Of a DNA stretch of 33,743 nt, positions 23,297 to 31,650 are shown piece after piece. The notes below the pieces were generated by a model. That model was not told the origin of the DNA. It saw nothing but the letters and a program-made list of their open reading frames with translations, and ran no database searches. The translations under genes and the position numbers were made by a program. The DNA comes from an uncultured Ruminococcus sp. (GTDB lineage: Bacteria; Bacillota; Clostridia; Oscillospirales; Ruminococcaceae). Numbering within the stretch: position 1 is the stretch's first letter; every line of letters begins with the position of its first letter. The stretch spans positions 1-33,743 of the forward strand of contig CAMZZN010000029.1 of assembly GCA_947345935.1 (NCBI GenBank), written 5' to 3'.

Positions 23297-25786
23297 TTAT
23301 TCCTTAACAAAATCCTTGGGATCGAGAGAAGTTACAAGATGAACAAGATACTTCTGGATCTGGAGAGCATCATTGTTTGTAAGCAGTGTACCGTTCTCAT
23401 AAACGTCAGCGTTCTTGATACCCTGAGTTGTGATGTGTAAAGGATCTGAACCGTTTTCACCGTAAACATCCGGGTTACCAACAGCCTGCATTACGAGTAT
23501 AGCATCGTTCAGGAGAACCTGACCGTCGCAGTCTGCGTCGCCCCAGAGTACAGTATCGTTCTCATCTTCATTGATGGGTTTAACATTAGGATAGAGGAGA
23601 GCCATTCCGCCATATGCCATAAGAGCATCGCCCATATGCCAGAATCTGTGAAGCTTGAACTCGAATTCGTCTGTTGCGCCAGTTTCCTTGTAAACCTTTT
23701 CAAGTTCCTGGAACATAGGATCTTCGTGGTATTTCTCACGGATAGAGATAAATGTTGCACCGTTCTCAAGCTTTGATTTACCATCAGGCATTACACCCTT
23801 GTAGTTAGTAGGAATGTAGACCTCCTGCTTGAATATTCTATCAAGGCTGCTGTTGTGGTCTGTGAATGCGATACCAACTTCGTCACGACCCTGATTCCAC
23901 TGAGCTGAGAGGAGCTTGTTAGCGAGACGGAGACCCTGAGCAGCTATTGAATCGTCCTTAGCTGTTTCTTCGTAAGCCTCAGAAGTAGGAACGCCCTTAG
24001 CAGCAGCATAGTAGATAAGAGTATTACAGAGTGAAGAAACGCATCCAACGTCTCCCTGACCATAACCTGTGATCTCGCAGTGGAGCTTCTGGTTACCGTT
24101 AGGATCATACTTACCTGTCCATGTGTCAGGAGCAACGGAATAGTCTGTATCATTTTTACCCCAGTCAAGATTTGACGGGATAGCATAAGACATAAATGTG
24201 CCGTCTTCTGTAACGTAATCAAATTTAGTATTTTCTTCGAACCAGCCGATCCATCTTTCGAGGAGAGCGTCGAGAGCGTCCTCAATAGACATACCAGCAG
24301 GCTTAACGCCTGTATCATCGCCGTTCTTTGTTACATAGTAATAAAGTTCAGCAAGACGCTGTGTTGACCATACCTGGTTACCGATCCAGTGGTTTGAGCC
24401 AGGGTCAGCATATACAGGGTGGGGAACATAAACCATGTTGTAGAATGTCGGATAACCATCCGGATATTTTTCGTAACGACCTCTGTAAGAGTTTGTACAT
24501 CCGCCTGCAAAAGGACCTTCAACAGACTGGAGCCAGAGGTACATTTCGATCTGTCTCTTGAGAGACTCCTTGTAGTCGCTTGTAGCCTGGCTGCCTGATG
24601 CCATACCGCTGTTAATCCACTTGTCTGCAACAAGAGCGTAAGCAGCGAGAGGATTCTGGTAGAACTGATGTGAATGTGAGCAGCCGATCTGCCAAGCCCA
24701 GTCATAATTGCCGAGAGCTCCGCCCCATGATGTGTACCAAGCCATGAGGTAGTGCTGCGACTTTGTGCCTGCCTCACCTGAGGAGTTGATGTTCTGACAG
24801 CCTATTTCGTGATAGTACTTATCAAACATGTCGTTACGGCACTGGTCTCCCATCTTACCTGCAAGACCTGAAAGTTCGCCGCAGTCAACGCCCCACTGGT
24901 TAGCAAAGTAGATAGCCTGGATAGCACGGTCTTCTGCGTCAGGAGCATTGGTAAATGCATACTGAGGAGAAACGTTGCCCACTCCGTTGAAGATACCCTT
25001 GATACCGTCCTGGCTGTTGCCGTACTTGAGTTCTTCAATACATGGATGAGGAACTGTTTCAAAACATGACTCCTGCTCACCACGCTGGAATGTGTTGATA
25101 AATGTGAATTTGCCGTTGCCGCCGCCGAAGCCGTACCAGTCGTCAACGTCAGCCAGCCAGTGCATGAGGTAGTAACCGTTGTCGCCGCCGTAAGTGGATT
25201 TAAATTCATTGAACAGCGGGTTGATGGCGTCTACGCCTGCGTTTTTTGTAGGATATTCCTGAGGAGTATCAAGCTCAAATGCCGTATCGGCTTTAAGTCT
25301 GTTCTGTGTCCAGATGGAGCTGTATTTTATAGATTTGCTGATTCCTGAAGCTTCAGACCAGCCAGGAATAATAGCTTCCAGTGTTTTCCAGCCCTTCTGA
25401 AGGTCGCCGGTCTGACCGTCGATCTTGTTCTGCTGAACGAGAACGTCATGCATTGCCGTTACCCATGCAATGTAGGACATAGCCTCTGATGTTGTTTCGT
25501 GACCGTAGTCAGGAGCTTCGACAACAACAGTTTCGATTGCGTGGTAAGGAATTCCGAATGAATCGCCGCCGTTGTTCTGTGAGCTGAGATAGCCGCTCTG
25601 CTGACCGTTTGTGATAACGTCGTCGTAAAGTGAGCTGAACATAGCAGCATAGCTTTCGTTAGCGCCGTTTTCTGAAGCATACTGATTTGTTTCTGCTGCT
25701 GAACCCATTGCAGGCATTATAGCGGAAGCAGAAGTAGCTGCTGCAAGAATTCCGGCAACGAGAGCCTTGTTCTTTTTGCTAATCAT
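23297..25786 (-). CDS. Secreted GH48 exo-cellulase (cellobiohydrolase) with C-terminal dockerin
   Basis: This 829-residue protein has a signal peptide (KK, then a hydrophobic Ala-rich stretch, cleavage probably near residue 31), a glycoside hydrolase family 48 domain (about 32-735) and a C-terminal dockerin (about 745-825). GH48 enzymes cut cellobiose processively from the reducing end of cellulose. EAPDYGHETTSEA (residues 90-102) holds the proton-donor Glu101, aligning with Glu55 of C. cellulolyticum CelF; DVDDWYGFG is also conserved. The first dockerin calcium loop is canonical (Asp750, 752, 754, 761). The second (794-806) has Tyr at a ligand position and one extra residue. No CBM is fused. 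ATG 25786 has GAGGGG eight bases upstream. The dockerin should anchor it to a cohesin scaffold outside this window. Confidence 0.98.
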   Translation of the reverse strand: MISKKNKALVAGILAAATSASAIMPAMGSAAETNQYASENGANESYAAMFSSLYDDVITNGQQSGYLSSQNNGGDSFGIPYHAIETVVVEAPDYGHETTSEAMSYIAWVTAMHDVLVQQNKIDGQTGDLQKGWKTLEAIIPGWSEASGISKSIKYSSIWTQNRLKADTAFELDTPQEYPTKNAGVDAINPLFNEFKSTYGGDNGYYLMHWLADVDDWYGFGGGNGKFTFINTFQRGEQESCFETVPHPCIEELKYGNSQDGIKGIFNGVGNVSPQYAFTNAPDAEDRAIQAIYFANQWGVDCGELSGLAGKMGDQCRNDMFDKYYHEIGCQNINSSGEAGTKSQHYLMAWYTSWGGALGNYDWAWQIGCSHSHQFYQNPLAAYALVADKWINSGMASGSQATSDYKESLKRQIEMYLWLQSVEGPFAGGCTNSYRGRYEKYPDGYPTFYNMVYVPHPVYADPGSNHWIGNQVWSTQRLAELYYYVTKNGDDTGVKPAGMSIEDALDALLERWIGWFEENTKFDYVTEDGTFMSYAIPSNLDWGKNDTDYSVAPDTWTGKYDPNGNQKLHCEITGYGQGDVGCVSSLCNTLIYYAAAKGVPTSEAYEETAKDDSIAAQGLRLANKLLSAQWNQGRDEVGIAFTDHNSSLDRIFKQEVYIPTNYKGVMPDGKSKLENGATFISIREKYHEDPMFQELEKVYKETGATDEFEFKLHRFWHMGDALMAYGGMALLYPNVKPINEDENDTVLWGDADCDGQVLLNDAILVMQAVGNPDVYGENGSDPLHITTQGIKNADVYENGTLLTNNDALQIQKYLVHLVTSLDPKDFVKE

Positions 25787-25841
25787 AATTTTTTCCCCTC
25801 TCATTTAAAATATAGTTTTAAGTGGTTTGAAAATGAAATTT

Positions 25842-25882
25842 GTTCCGCAGTCAAGATTATTATATAGTAATAGAAGCGGAAC
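25842..25882 (-). promoter_or_regulatory. Hairpin in the GH48 leader
   Basis: GTTCCGC (25842-25848) and GCGGAAC (25876-25882) pair perfectly, and a second short stem TATTA/TAATA lies within. The structure sits in the 5' untranslated region, about 55 nt before the start codon. It could stabilise the mRNA or be a control site; there is no T tract. Confidence 0.5.
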
Positions 25883-25952
25883 TACGAAAATATCGCATAC
25901 TGTGAACTGCCAAACGGGACAAGCACACAATTTTCAAATTATTTTCACTATA

Positions 25953-25981
25953 ATTATATTCCACATTTCACCGCCTGTCAA
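25953..25981 (-). promoter_or_regulatory. Consensus promoter of the GH48 gene
   Basis: On the minus strand, TTGACA (25981-25976), 17 bp, TATAAT (25958-25953), both perfect. The start is predicted near 25946, giving a leader of about 160 nt. Such a strong promoter fits a highly expressed cellulosomal enzyme. Confidence 0.92.
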
Positions 25982-26163
25982 CAGTTTTAGAGATTTTCGC
26001 TTTTTATTAACCAATATTTTGGTGCAATGCACACAATCCCAATGCCCTTTTTGTTTATTTTGTCCATTAGGAATTTTAAATAAATCCTATAATATTAAAT
26101 ATTTGTTTATAAAATTAGATATTTAAAAATAACTTCCAAAATTCATCTTATACTCAATATTCT

Positions 26164-26193
26164 TTCACAAAATTCTCACAGTGCAGTTATAAT
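26164..26193 (+). promoter_or_regulatory. Promoter candidate of the ABC/Gld-like operon
   Basis: TTCACA (26164-26169), 18 bp, TATAAT (26188-26193). The predicted leader is about 130 nt. Other AT-rich -10-like hexamers nearer the gene lack a matching -35. Confidence 0.6.
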
Positions 26194-26331
26194 ATTTATT
26201 TAACTTAGCACATATTGCTTTCTTGGAATTAATAAATTATTCATAAAAAATCAATCTGGTGTCTATATTTTTCTGAGATAATATAGTATGCTACAATCAG
26301 ACTTACAATCTTTTTCAGAAAGGAGAAGCTC

Positions 26332-27366
26332 ATGATTACAATCGAAAATTTAACGAAGTATTACGGCAAGAATAAAGCCGTTAATAATATCAGCTTTACG
26401 ATCAACGATAATGAGATTCTTGGTTTCCTGGGCCCGAACGGCGCCGGAAAATCCACGACGATGAATATGATTTCCGGTTTTCTGCCTATGTCTTCAGGAA
26501 CAGTCAGTATCTGCGGAACTGACATAACGAGAGATCCGGTAAAGGCAAAAAGGAATATTGGCTACCTTCCGGAAAATCCGCCCGTCTACCCCGATCTTAA
26601 GGTGTCTGAATACCTTTCATTCTGCGCAGGCCTTAAAGGAATTGCAAGAGACAGGCGCGGGGAGGAGATCAAGCGTGTGACGGAATTGTTAAATCTCGGT
26701 GACGTTTCCGGGAAGCTTATCCGCAACCTGTCAAAGGGCTATAAGCAGCGTGTGGGATTTGCACAGGCTCTTCTTGGAAATCCTAAGTTTATTATTCTGG
26801 ACGAGCCTACAGTCGGTCTTGACCCGAATCAGGTGATCGAGGTTAGAAGGCTTATAAAGAGCCTGAAAAAAGATCACACCGTTATTTTTAGTTCCCACAT
26901 CCTCAGCGAAGTAAGCGAGGTCTGCGACAGGGTAATAATTATCAACAAGGGCGACATAAGGGCGATAGACACTATTGAAAACCTGGAAAAGTCCTTCAAT
27001 GCAGCCATGAATCTTCATATTAAAGTAAAGGGTTCAAAGAGCCGGGCAGCTTCTATTATTGAAATTACCGACGGAATCAAAGAGATTGTTTCGATTGATG
27101 ACGAGGGCAGCGATATATGGTCGTTTGAGGTGATGCTTGACGGCGATACCGAGGATGTCCGTGACAGGCTTATGGCTGAACTGGTGAAGAATCATGTCAG
27201 CATTATGGAGATATATGCCGACAAGCCGAATCTTGAAAACGTCTTTATCGAGCTTATCAACCGCCCTGTTAAAAAGACGAGTTTGTCTGATCTCATAGAC
27301 GAGATAGTCCCTGAAAACGACGGAAGCGGCGATAATGACGGCGATGACGAACAGGAGGTAGAGTAA
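26332..27366 (+). CDS. ABC transporter ATP-binding protein (GldA-like)
   Basis: A 344-residue ATPase of the ABC-2 exporter type. Walker A GPNGAGKST (about residues 35-43), signature LSKGYKQR (about 133-140), Walker B FIILDEPTVGLD (about 152-163) and the switch His in IFSSHILSE are all intact. After the ATPase core lies a domain of about 110 residues ending in a very acidic tail (DGSGDNDGDDEQEVE). AAAGGAG precedes the ATG. It is the first gene of a four-gene operon; the permease ATG follows its stop with no gap. Confidence 0.95.
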   Translation: MITIENLTKYYGKNKAVNNISFTINDNEILGFLGPNGAGKSTTMNMISGFLPMSSGTVSICGTDITRDPVKAKRNIGYLPENPPVYPDLKVSEYLSFCAGLKGIARDRRGEEIKRVTELLNLGDVSGKLIRNLSKGYKQRVGFAQALLGNPKFIILDEPTVGLDPNQVIEVRRLIKSLKKDHTVIFSSHILSEVSEVCDRVIIINKGDIRAIDTIENLEKSFNAAMNLHIKVKGSKSRAASIIEITDGIKEIVSIDDEGSDIWSFEVMLDGDTEDVRDRLMAELVKNHVSIMEIYADKPNLENVFIELINRPVKKTSLSDLIDEIVPENDGSGDNDGDDEQEVE

Positions 27367-28113
27367 ATGTTTTCGATATATAAAAAGGAATTGCAGTCCT
27401 TTTTTTACACACCCTTTGCTTACGCACTGACTGCATTGTTTATGCTTCTTTTTACTTACATATTTGCAAACAAGATCGGTTCTCTAGAATCGGGCAATAC
27501 CGTTCTTGTGCCCTTTGTAAGTATATTCTATGACGTAATTTTCTTCTTTATGTTTCTGATACCTCTTATTACAATGAGAACGTTTGCCGACGAGCGAAAA
27601 TTCGGCACCGAAGTGCTGCTCATGAGTTCTCCTGTCAGCGTATTAAAAATCGTTATGGGAAAATTCTTTGCAAACATCACTGTTTTCATTTTCATGCTTG
27701 CAGGAACAGCGATCTTCCCGATAGTGACTCAGCATTATGCCGGAGAGGGCGGCGGAGTTATCGCCAGCCAGCTTATCTGCGCATATATAGGATTCTTCTT
27801 CTGGGGCGCAATGTTTATTACGCTTGGAATGTTGATCTCATCATTCACTGAAAGTTCCATTATTGCCGCTATTATCGGCGAGCTTGTAATGTTCGTATTC
27901 CTTTTCCTTGACGATTTCGCATATACGGCGTTTATTGAGCAGTATCCGAAGCTTCAGTCGGTACTCATTGCCTTTGCGGCTCAGTCAAGATTCCATTATT
28001 TCTCGCAGGGCGTTATCAGACGCTCCGATCTGATATTCTTTGTATCGGCAATAATCGTTCTTCTTTCATGGACTTATATCTCCATTGAAAAGAGACGCTG
28101 GAAGAGGGGGTAA
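27367..28113 (+). CDS. ABC-2 type permease (GldF-like)
   Basis: A 248-residue integral membrane protein with about six hydrophobic segments. The cytoplasmic N-terminus begins MFSIYKKELQSFFYTPFAY, and TMRTFADERKFGTEVLLMSSP near residues 70-90 is the conserved loop of the GldF/NosY-like ABC-2 permease group. AGGAGG in the end of the ATPase gene lies eight bases before the ATG, so the two are translationally coupled. It should form the membrane half of the transporter, probably as a homodimer. Confidence 0.93.
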   Translation: MFSIYKKELQSFFYTPFAYALTALFMLLFTYIFANKIGSLESGNTVLVPFVSIFYDVIFFFMFLIPLITMRTFADERKFGTEVLLMSSPVSVLKIVMGKFFANITVFIFMLAGTAIFPIVTQHYAGEGGGVIASQLICAYIGFFFWGAMFITLGMLISSFTESSIIAAIIGELVMFVFLFLDDFAYTAFIEQYPKLQSVLIAFAAQSRFHYFSQGVIRRSDLIFFVSAIIVLLSWTYISIEKRRWKRG

Positions 28114-28119
28114 ACTTTG

Positions 28120-29691
28120 ATGGAAAAGAAAAAAGAAGCTGTAAATCTTGATAAGGCAAAAAAGAAAAAGATAAATCTTTCAGGTCCGATAGCTTTCGTA
28201 ATGGCATTTCTGGTGCTTCTGGTGTTTGTTCCTGTTAATCTTATCGTAAGCTATTATGATGATTTTTACGATATGACTCCCAACAAGAAGTACACGCTTG
28301 ATCCTGTGACTGTAAAGCTTATTGAGGATAACAAAGATAAAGATATAGAGATCTATTTCCTGGCAGAACTTCGGGGACTCAAGGAAGATCCGTCCACGCT
28401 TCCGCTTTATCATACACTTACAAGACTTGATAAGTATGACAACGTCAAGCTCACCTGTTTTGAACCCGACGACGATCCTACGCTGGCGCAGTCTCTTGAT
28501 CCTACGGGCATACACGGCATCAGCCGTGCGGATATATTCGTCAAGTGCGGCGATGTTATCAAGAAGGTCAATAAGCGTATGATATTTCAGAATTACAATG
28601 AGGAAAACGGCACATCTGACTATTCCGGCGAGGAGCAGATAGCAAACGCCGTCAAGATCGTTACAAACGGCTCGCTTCCGACAGTATATTTCCTGACAGG
28701 ACACGGTGAAAAGTCTATTGAGGATTCTTACCTTGAATACGCAAATCACCTCAAGGCAAATACCTATGATGCGAAAGAACTGAATCTTGACAAAGCCGGA
28801 GCTGTTCCGTCGGATGCGGAGATCATCTGTATTGCCGGACCGAGGAATGATATTACCGACAAGGAGAGAGAGCTTCTTGAAGGTTATCTCAGCGATCCGG
28901 CAAATCCCGGTTCCGTTTCATTTTTCATGTCTCCCTGCGATACGGAGGGAACTTTTGACAACATCGAAAGCATTCTCTATGACTATGGTCTTACAATGGA
29001 CTATAATATTGTCAAGGAAACAAATACGATCAATATGCTCAATGACAGAAACAACCAGCAGCTTCCTGAATTCATGAGGATACATTATATGCTCCCGTCG
29101 GAAGATCTTAAGGTCGATCTCACCACCGATGTTATAACTCTCTGTAACGAGGGCGGTCTGACAGCGGGTATCTCCAATACACGAAGCATCGGAAGAATTG
29201 ACGACGATAAATTTCCGGAATATGAACAGTTTGAACGTGCTTCGATCATTGAGAATATTCCTGAAACTACCGAATCTGACGACGGTATAGCAGCCAATGT
29301 AAGCTATTCTACGGAGAGTTTTGCAATGGGCGGTGACAAGAGTACTGCCGCTCAGGCAGAAAGACTTACCGGACAGCAGCTTGCATATGCATATTATTCG
29401 CATAATAAGAAAAACAACAGCAAAATTGTTGTTTTCGGTTCGACTGATATGATCGACGGAGATATGCTTTCCGATTCTGTAAGCGCCACAAATATGCTTG
29501 CACTTTTCTCAAATACATGGCTTTATGATACCGAAGTTTCCGCCGGCGTTAATGTCAAGAAAGAAGCGATAGACAAGATGACTTTCAAAGATGCAAAGGA
29601 AGCTACGACGGCTATTGCTATTACCGTTATCGTTCCGATATGCGTTGCAGTTTTCGGCGTTGTTGTATGGCTCAGGAGACGTCACGCATAA
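28120..29691 (+). CDS. GldG-like ABC transporter auxiliary protein
   Basis: A 523-residue protein anchored by an N-terminal TM helix (about residues 25-47) and a C-terminal TM helix (about 498-516) ending RRRHA. The large extracytoplasmic middle has the GldG/ABC_transp_aux features: NKKYTLDPVTVKLI after the first helix, then a VYFLTGHGEKS segment near residue 192. ATG 28120 is chosen because GAGGGGG is nine bases upstream; the TTG just before it is less likely. It starts 6 bp after the permease gene. In Bacteroidetes GldA/F/G support gliding and type IX secretion, but in this Gram-positive setting the substrate is unknown. Confidence 0.88.
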   Translation: MEKKKEAVNLDKAKKKKINLSGPIAFVMAFLVLLVFVPVNLIVSYYDDFYDMTPNKKYTLDPVTVKLIEDNKDKDIEIYFLAELRGLKEDPSTLPLYHTLTRLDKYDNVKLTCFEPDDDPTLAQSLDPTGIHGISRADIFVKCGDVIKKVNKRMIFQNYNEENGTSDYSGEEQIANAVKIVTNGSLPTVYFLTGHGEKSIEDSYLEYANHLKANTYDAKELNLDKAGAVPSDAEIICIAGPRNDITDKERELLEGYLSDPANPGSVSFFMSPCDTEGTFDNIESILYDYGLTMDYNIVKETNTINMLNDRNNQQLPEFMRIHYMLPSEDLKVDLTTDVITLCNEGGLTAGISNTRSIGRIDDDKFPEYEQFERASIIENIPETTESDDGIAANVSYSTESFAMGGDKSTAAQAERLTGQQLAYAYYSHNKKNNSKIVVFGSTDMIDGDMLSDSVSATNMLALFSNTWLYDTEVSAGVNVKKEAIDKMTFKDAKEATTAIAITVIVPICVAVFGVVVWLRRRHA

Positions 29692-29716
29692 TAAGCATAT
29701 TTTAGGAGCTGAAAAA

Positions 29717-31111
29717 ATGAAAAAAATTATTATCTCATTTCTGATACTTCTTATAGCTGCCGGAGGATCTCTGGGAATTTACATGAATATCAGAAGCAAA
29801 AATGAAAAAGAAACGAAAAAACAACAGGAAAAAGTTGCCGATCTTCAGCTGTTCAGCTTTGCTTCCGATACCATTGATAAAATCGTTATAAATAATCCCG
29901 ACGCCAGTTATACGGCTGAGCTTCAGGATGACAGATGGGTTCTTACAGACGGCGGCGACTTTGATCTTGATAATGAATATATGGAACTTATCCGCAGCTA
30001 TTTTTCAACGCTGACAGCTGCCGGAAAACATACTGGCGATCTTGCGGATTACGCCCTTGATGACGAGCACGTAAGCACAGTCACCCTCAGCGGCGGCGGT
30101 CAAAGCTACACTGTAAGTATAGGCGGTATTTCCCCCACGAAAGAATATTATTACGTTATGGTTGCCGGAAAACCGGACATCTACTCGGTTGAATCTGTTT
30201 ATGGCAGCGGCAGTAATTTCAGCACGGAAAAAATGATGCTTAAATCAAAGGATCTTGTTCCGTATGACGATGACGAAATTGAACGTATTACTGCGATAAA
30301 AGACGGCAAGGTTACGTTTGATCTGACGTACGACCAGGAGAGCGGCGAATGGAGTCTGCCGGAAGAGTATTCAGATTTCGGGTTTGATATAACGGCTGTT
30401 ACATCTATGATAAATGTACTCACACGTCTCCAGGCAGAGCAGATGCTTGACGAGAATCTTGAGGATATGGAAAAATATGGTTTTGACGATCCGTATGCCG
30501 AGGTGATAATAAAGGGAAAAGACGGCACGGAACGTCATATTATTGCAGGAGATTTCTCCGAGGACGGAACTTATGCAAATCTGCTCGTTTATAACAGCGG
30601 CAGCGAGGATAAAAATCAAGTGGAGGTATATTATAAATCAGATGTTGATTTTGTGGATTATACTCCTATCGACTTCATAACCACAACGGTGTATAATCCC
30701 AGTCAGTATGATGTCAGCAGGTTTAAGGTTTCATATGACGGGAAAGAGTACGAATTTATCATGGATCAGGAGCAGAAAAAATGTCAGTATAACGGACAGA
30801 CCATTCAACTGGCGGTTCAGAACATTCTGACCGAATTTACCAATTACTACAATTCCTTCTCTATATACGTGGTGAAAAGGCTTGATCTTGAAGCTGAGCC
30901 TGAATTAAAAGACCCGCTGCTTTCTGTTGAATATGATCTCACAGACGGAACAAAGAGAACGTATCAGCTTACCGATGCCGGAAATCAGCAGTGCTATGTA
31001 TTTATTGACGGCAAGTATACGGGCGAGATAGTCAGCGACAGCAGTCTTATCGGAAACAGTTCAGTTCAGAATTATTTTGATATTCTCTGCAAGCAAGCAG
31101 ATATCAGTTAA
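29717..31111 (+). CDS. DUF4340 membrane-anchored extracytoplasmic protein
   Basis: A 464-residue protein with an N-terminal TM/signal anchor (about residues 4-23), a short Lys/Glu-rich linker and a beta-rich extracytoplasmic region. The DUF4340 pattern is seen near residues 70-90 (DDRWVLTDGGDFDLDNEY) and in the repeat-like later segment YGFDDPYAEVIIKG. AGGAG lies eight bases before ATG 29717; a longer frame starting upstream would overlap the GldG-like gene and lacks a ribosome binding site. DUF4340 genes commonly follow GldG-like genes, so it is probably part of the transporter complex. It is followed by a terminator-like hairpin. Confidence 0.88.
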   Translation: MKKIIISFLILLIAAGGSLGIYMNIRSKNEKETKKQQEKVADLQLFSFASDTIDKIVINNPDASYTAELQDDRWVLTDGGDFDLDNEYMELIRSYFSTLTAAGKHTGDLADYALDDEHVSTVTLSGGGQSYTVSIGGISPTKEYYYVMVAGKPDIYSVESVYGSGSNFSTEKMMLKSKDLVPYDDDEIERITAIKDGKVTFDLTYDQESGEWSLPEEYSDFGFDITAVTSMINVLTRLQAEQMLDENLEDMEKYGFDDPYAEVIIKGKDGTERHIIAGDFSEDGTYANLLVYNSGSEDKNQVEVYYKSDVDFVDYTPIDFITTTVYNPSQYDVSRFKVSYDGKEYEFIMDQEQKKCQYNGQTIQLAVQNILTEFTNYYNSFSIYVVKRLDLEAEPELKDPLLSVEYDLTDGTKRTYQLTDAGNQQCYVFIDGKYTGEIVSDSSLIGNSSVQNYFDILCKQADIS

Positions 31112-31131
31112 GGTTACCTGAATATATTTAA

Positions 31132-31160
31132 AAGGGAGGGCAGAACCTCCCTTGATTTTT
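31132..31160 (+). terminator. Terminator/attenuator between DUF4340 and the toxin-like gene
   Basis: AAGGGAGG (31132-31139) pairs with CCTCCCTT (31146-31153) around a 6-nt loop and is followed by GATTTTT. The next ribosome binding site begins directly after the T tract and the ATG is 14 nt away, leaving no room for a promoter, so downstream genes depend on read-through or an upstream internal promoter. Confidence 0.75.
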
Positions 31161-31174
31161 AAGGAGTCAAGTTT

Positions 31175-31639
31175 ATGAGCAATAAGATCAAAGGTCTTGC
31201 CATATCCGGAGCGTCTGCGTTTATTATCCTGATTGCAGCGATTTTTGGAATAAATCTTTCGTCCGATAAGGATACTAAGACGTCTGATACTTCGGATACA
31301 GCTGTAATAACAACAGCCGCAAAGGAGACAGAGACTAATGCATCGGATGATGATTATGTTGAATATCATTTCAGAACAGAAAAGCTGAGGGATGACCATT
31401 TCAGTAAGCACGGCGTGGAGTTCAGCATCGGTTTTGATTACGAGACCGCCGAGGATTACGAAAAGGGCGCAAGTGACGTTATAAATGATCCTGATGCGCT
31501 GTATAAAACAGAGGCAGAGGACGGAGACGGAATTTATTATATTGAAGAATCAAACGAATTTGTTGTTTTGTCCACGGACGGTTATATCAGGACGTATTTC
31601 AGACCAGGCGGAAGAAAAGCATACTTTGACAGGCAATAG
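31175..31639 (+). CDS. Membrane-anchored protein with a polymorphic-toxin-like RNase domain (putative)
   Basis: A 154-residue protein. An N-terminal signal anchor (about residues 9-27) is followed by a Thr/Ser/Asp-rich linker (about 30-60) and a compact domain (about 63-154). The domain reads FRTEKLRDDHFSKHGVEF, then a TAEDYEKGA helix, a DPDALYKTE turn and strands with NEFVVLSTDGYIRTYF, ending YFDRQ. From memory this resembles C-terminal RNase domains of polymorphic toxins of the BECR type, where a His/Lys pair and a Thr/Ser near the last strands are catalytic; here His75, Lys78, His79, Lys111, Thr134, Arg139 and Thr140 are candidates. This assignment is inference. AAGGAG precedes the ATG. 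No immunity-like gene is adjacent: uvrC starts 11 bp later. Confidence 0.6.
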   Translation: MSNKIKGLAISGASAFIILIAAIFGINLSSDKDTKTSDTSDTAVITTAAKETETNASDDDYVEYHFRTEKLRDDHFSKHGVEFSIGFDYETAEDYEKGASDVINDPDALYKTEAEDGDGIYYIEESNEFVVLSTDGYIRTYFRPGGRKAYFDRQ

Positions 31640-31650
31640 GCGGTGTAAAA

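Larger units (their letters stand above)
25787..26331. other. Divergent intergenic region, 545 bp, AT-rich, no gene
   Basis: This stretch separates the GH48 gene from the ABC operon. It holds the GH48 leader with a hairpin, the GH48 promoter, and a promoter candidate for the ABC operon. The frames inside lack ribosome binding sites and coding bias. Between 25982 and 26163 I see only A/T-rich sequence with a CCAA-N4-TTGG element near 26013, possibly a regulator site. Confidence 0.7.

Noticed and set aside
25849-25875. A second GH48 promoter at a TATAAT within the leader
   Set aside because: No acceptable -35 at 16-18 bp spacing; the AT-rich sequence is better explained as the loop of the leader hairpin.
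25827-26126. A 99-codon plus-strand frame in the GH48-ABC intergenic region
   Set aside because: It crosses the GH48 promoter, has no ribosome binding site and reads as low-complexity translation of AT-rich DNA.
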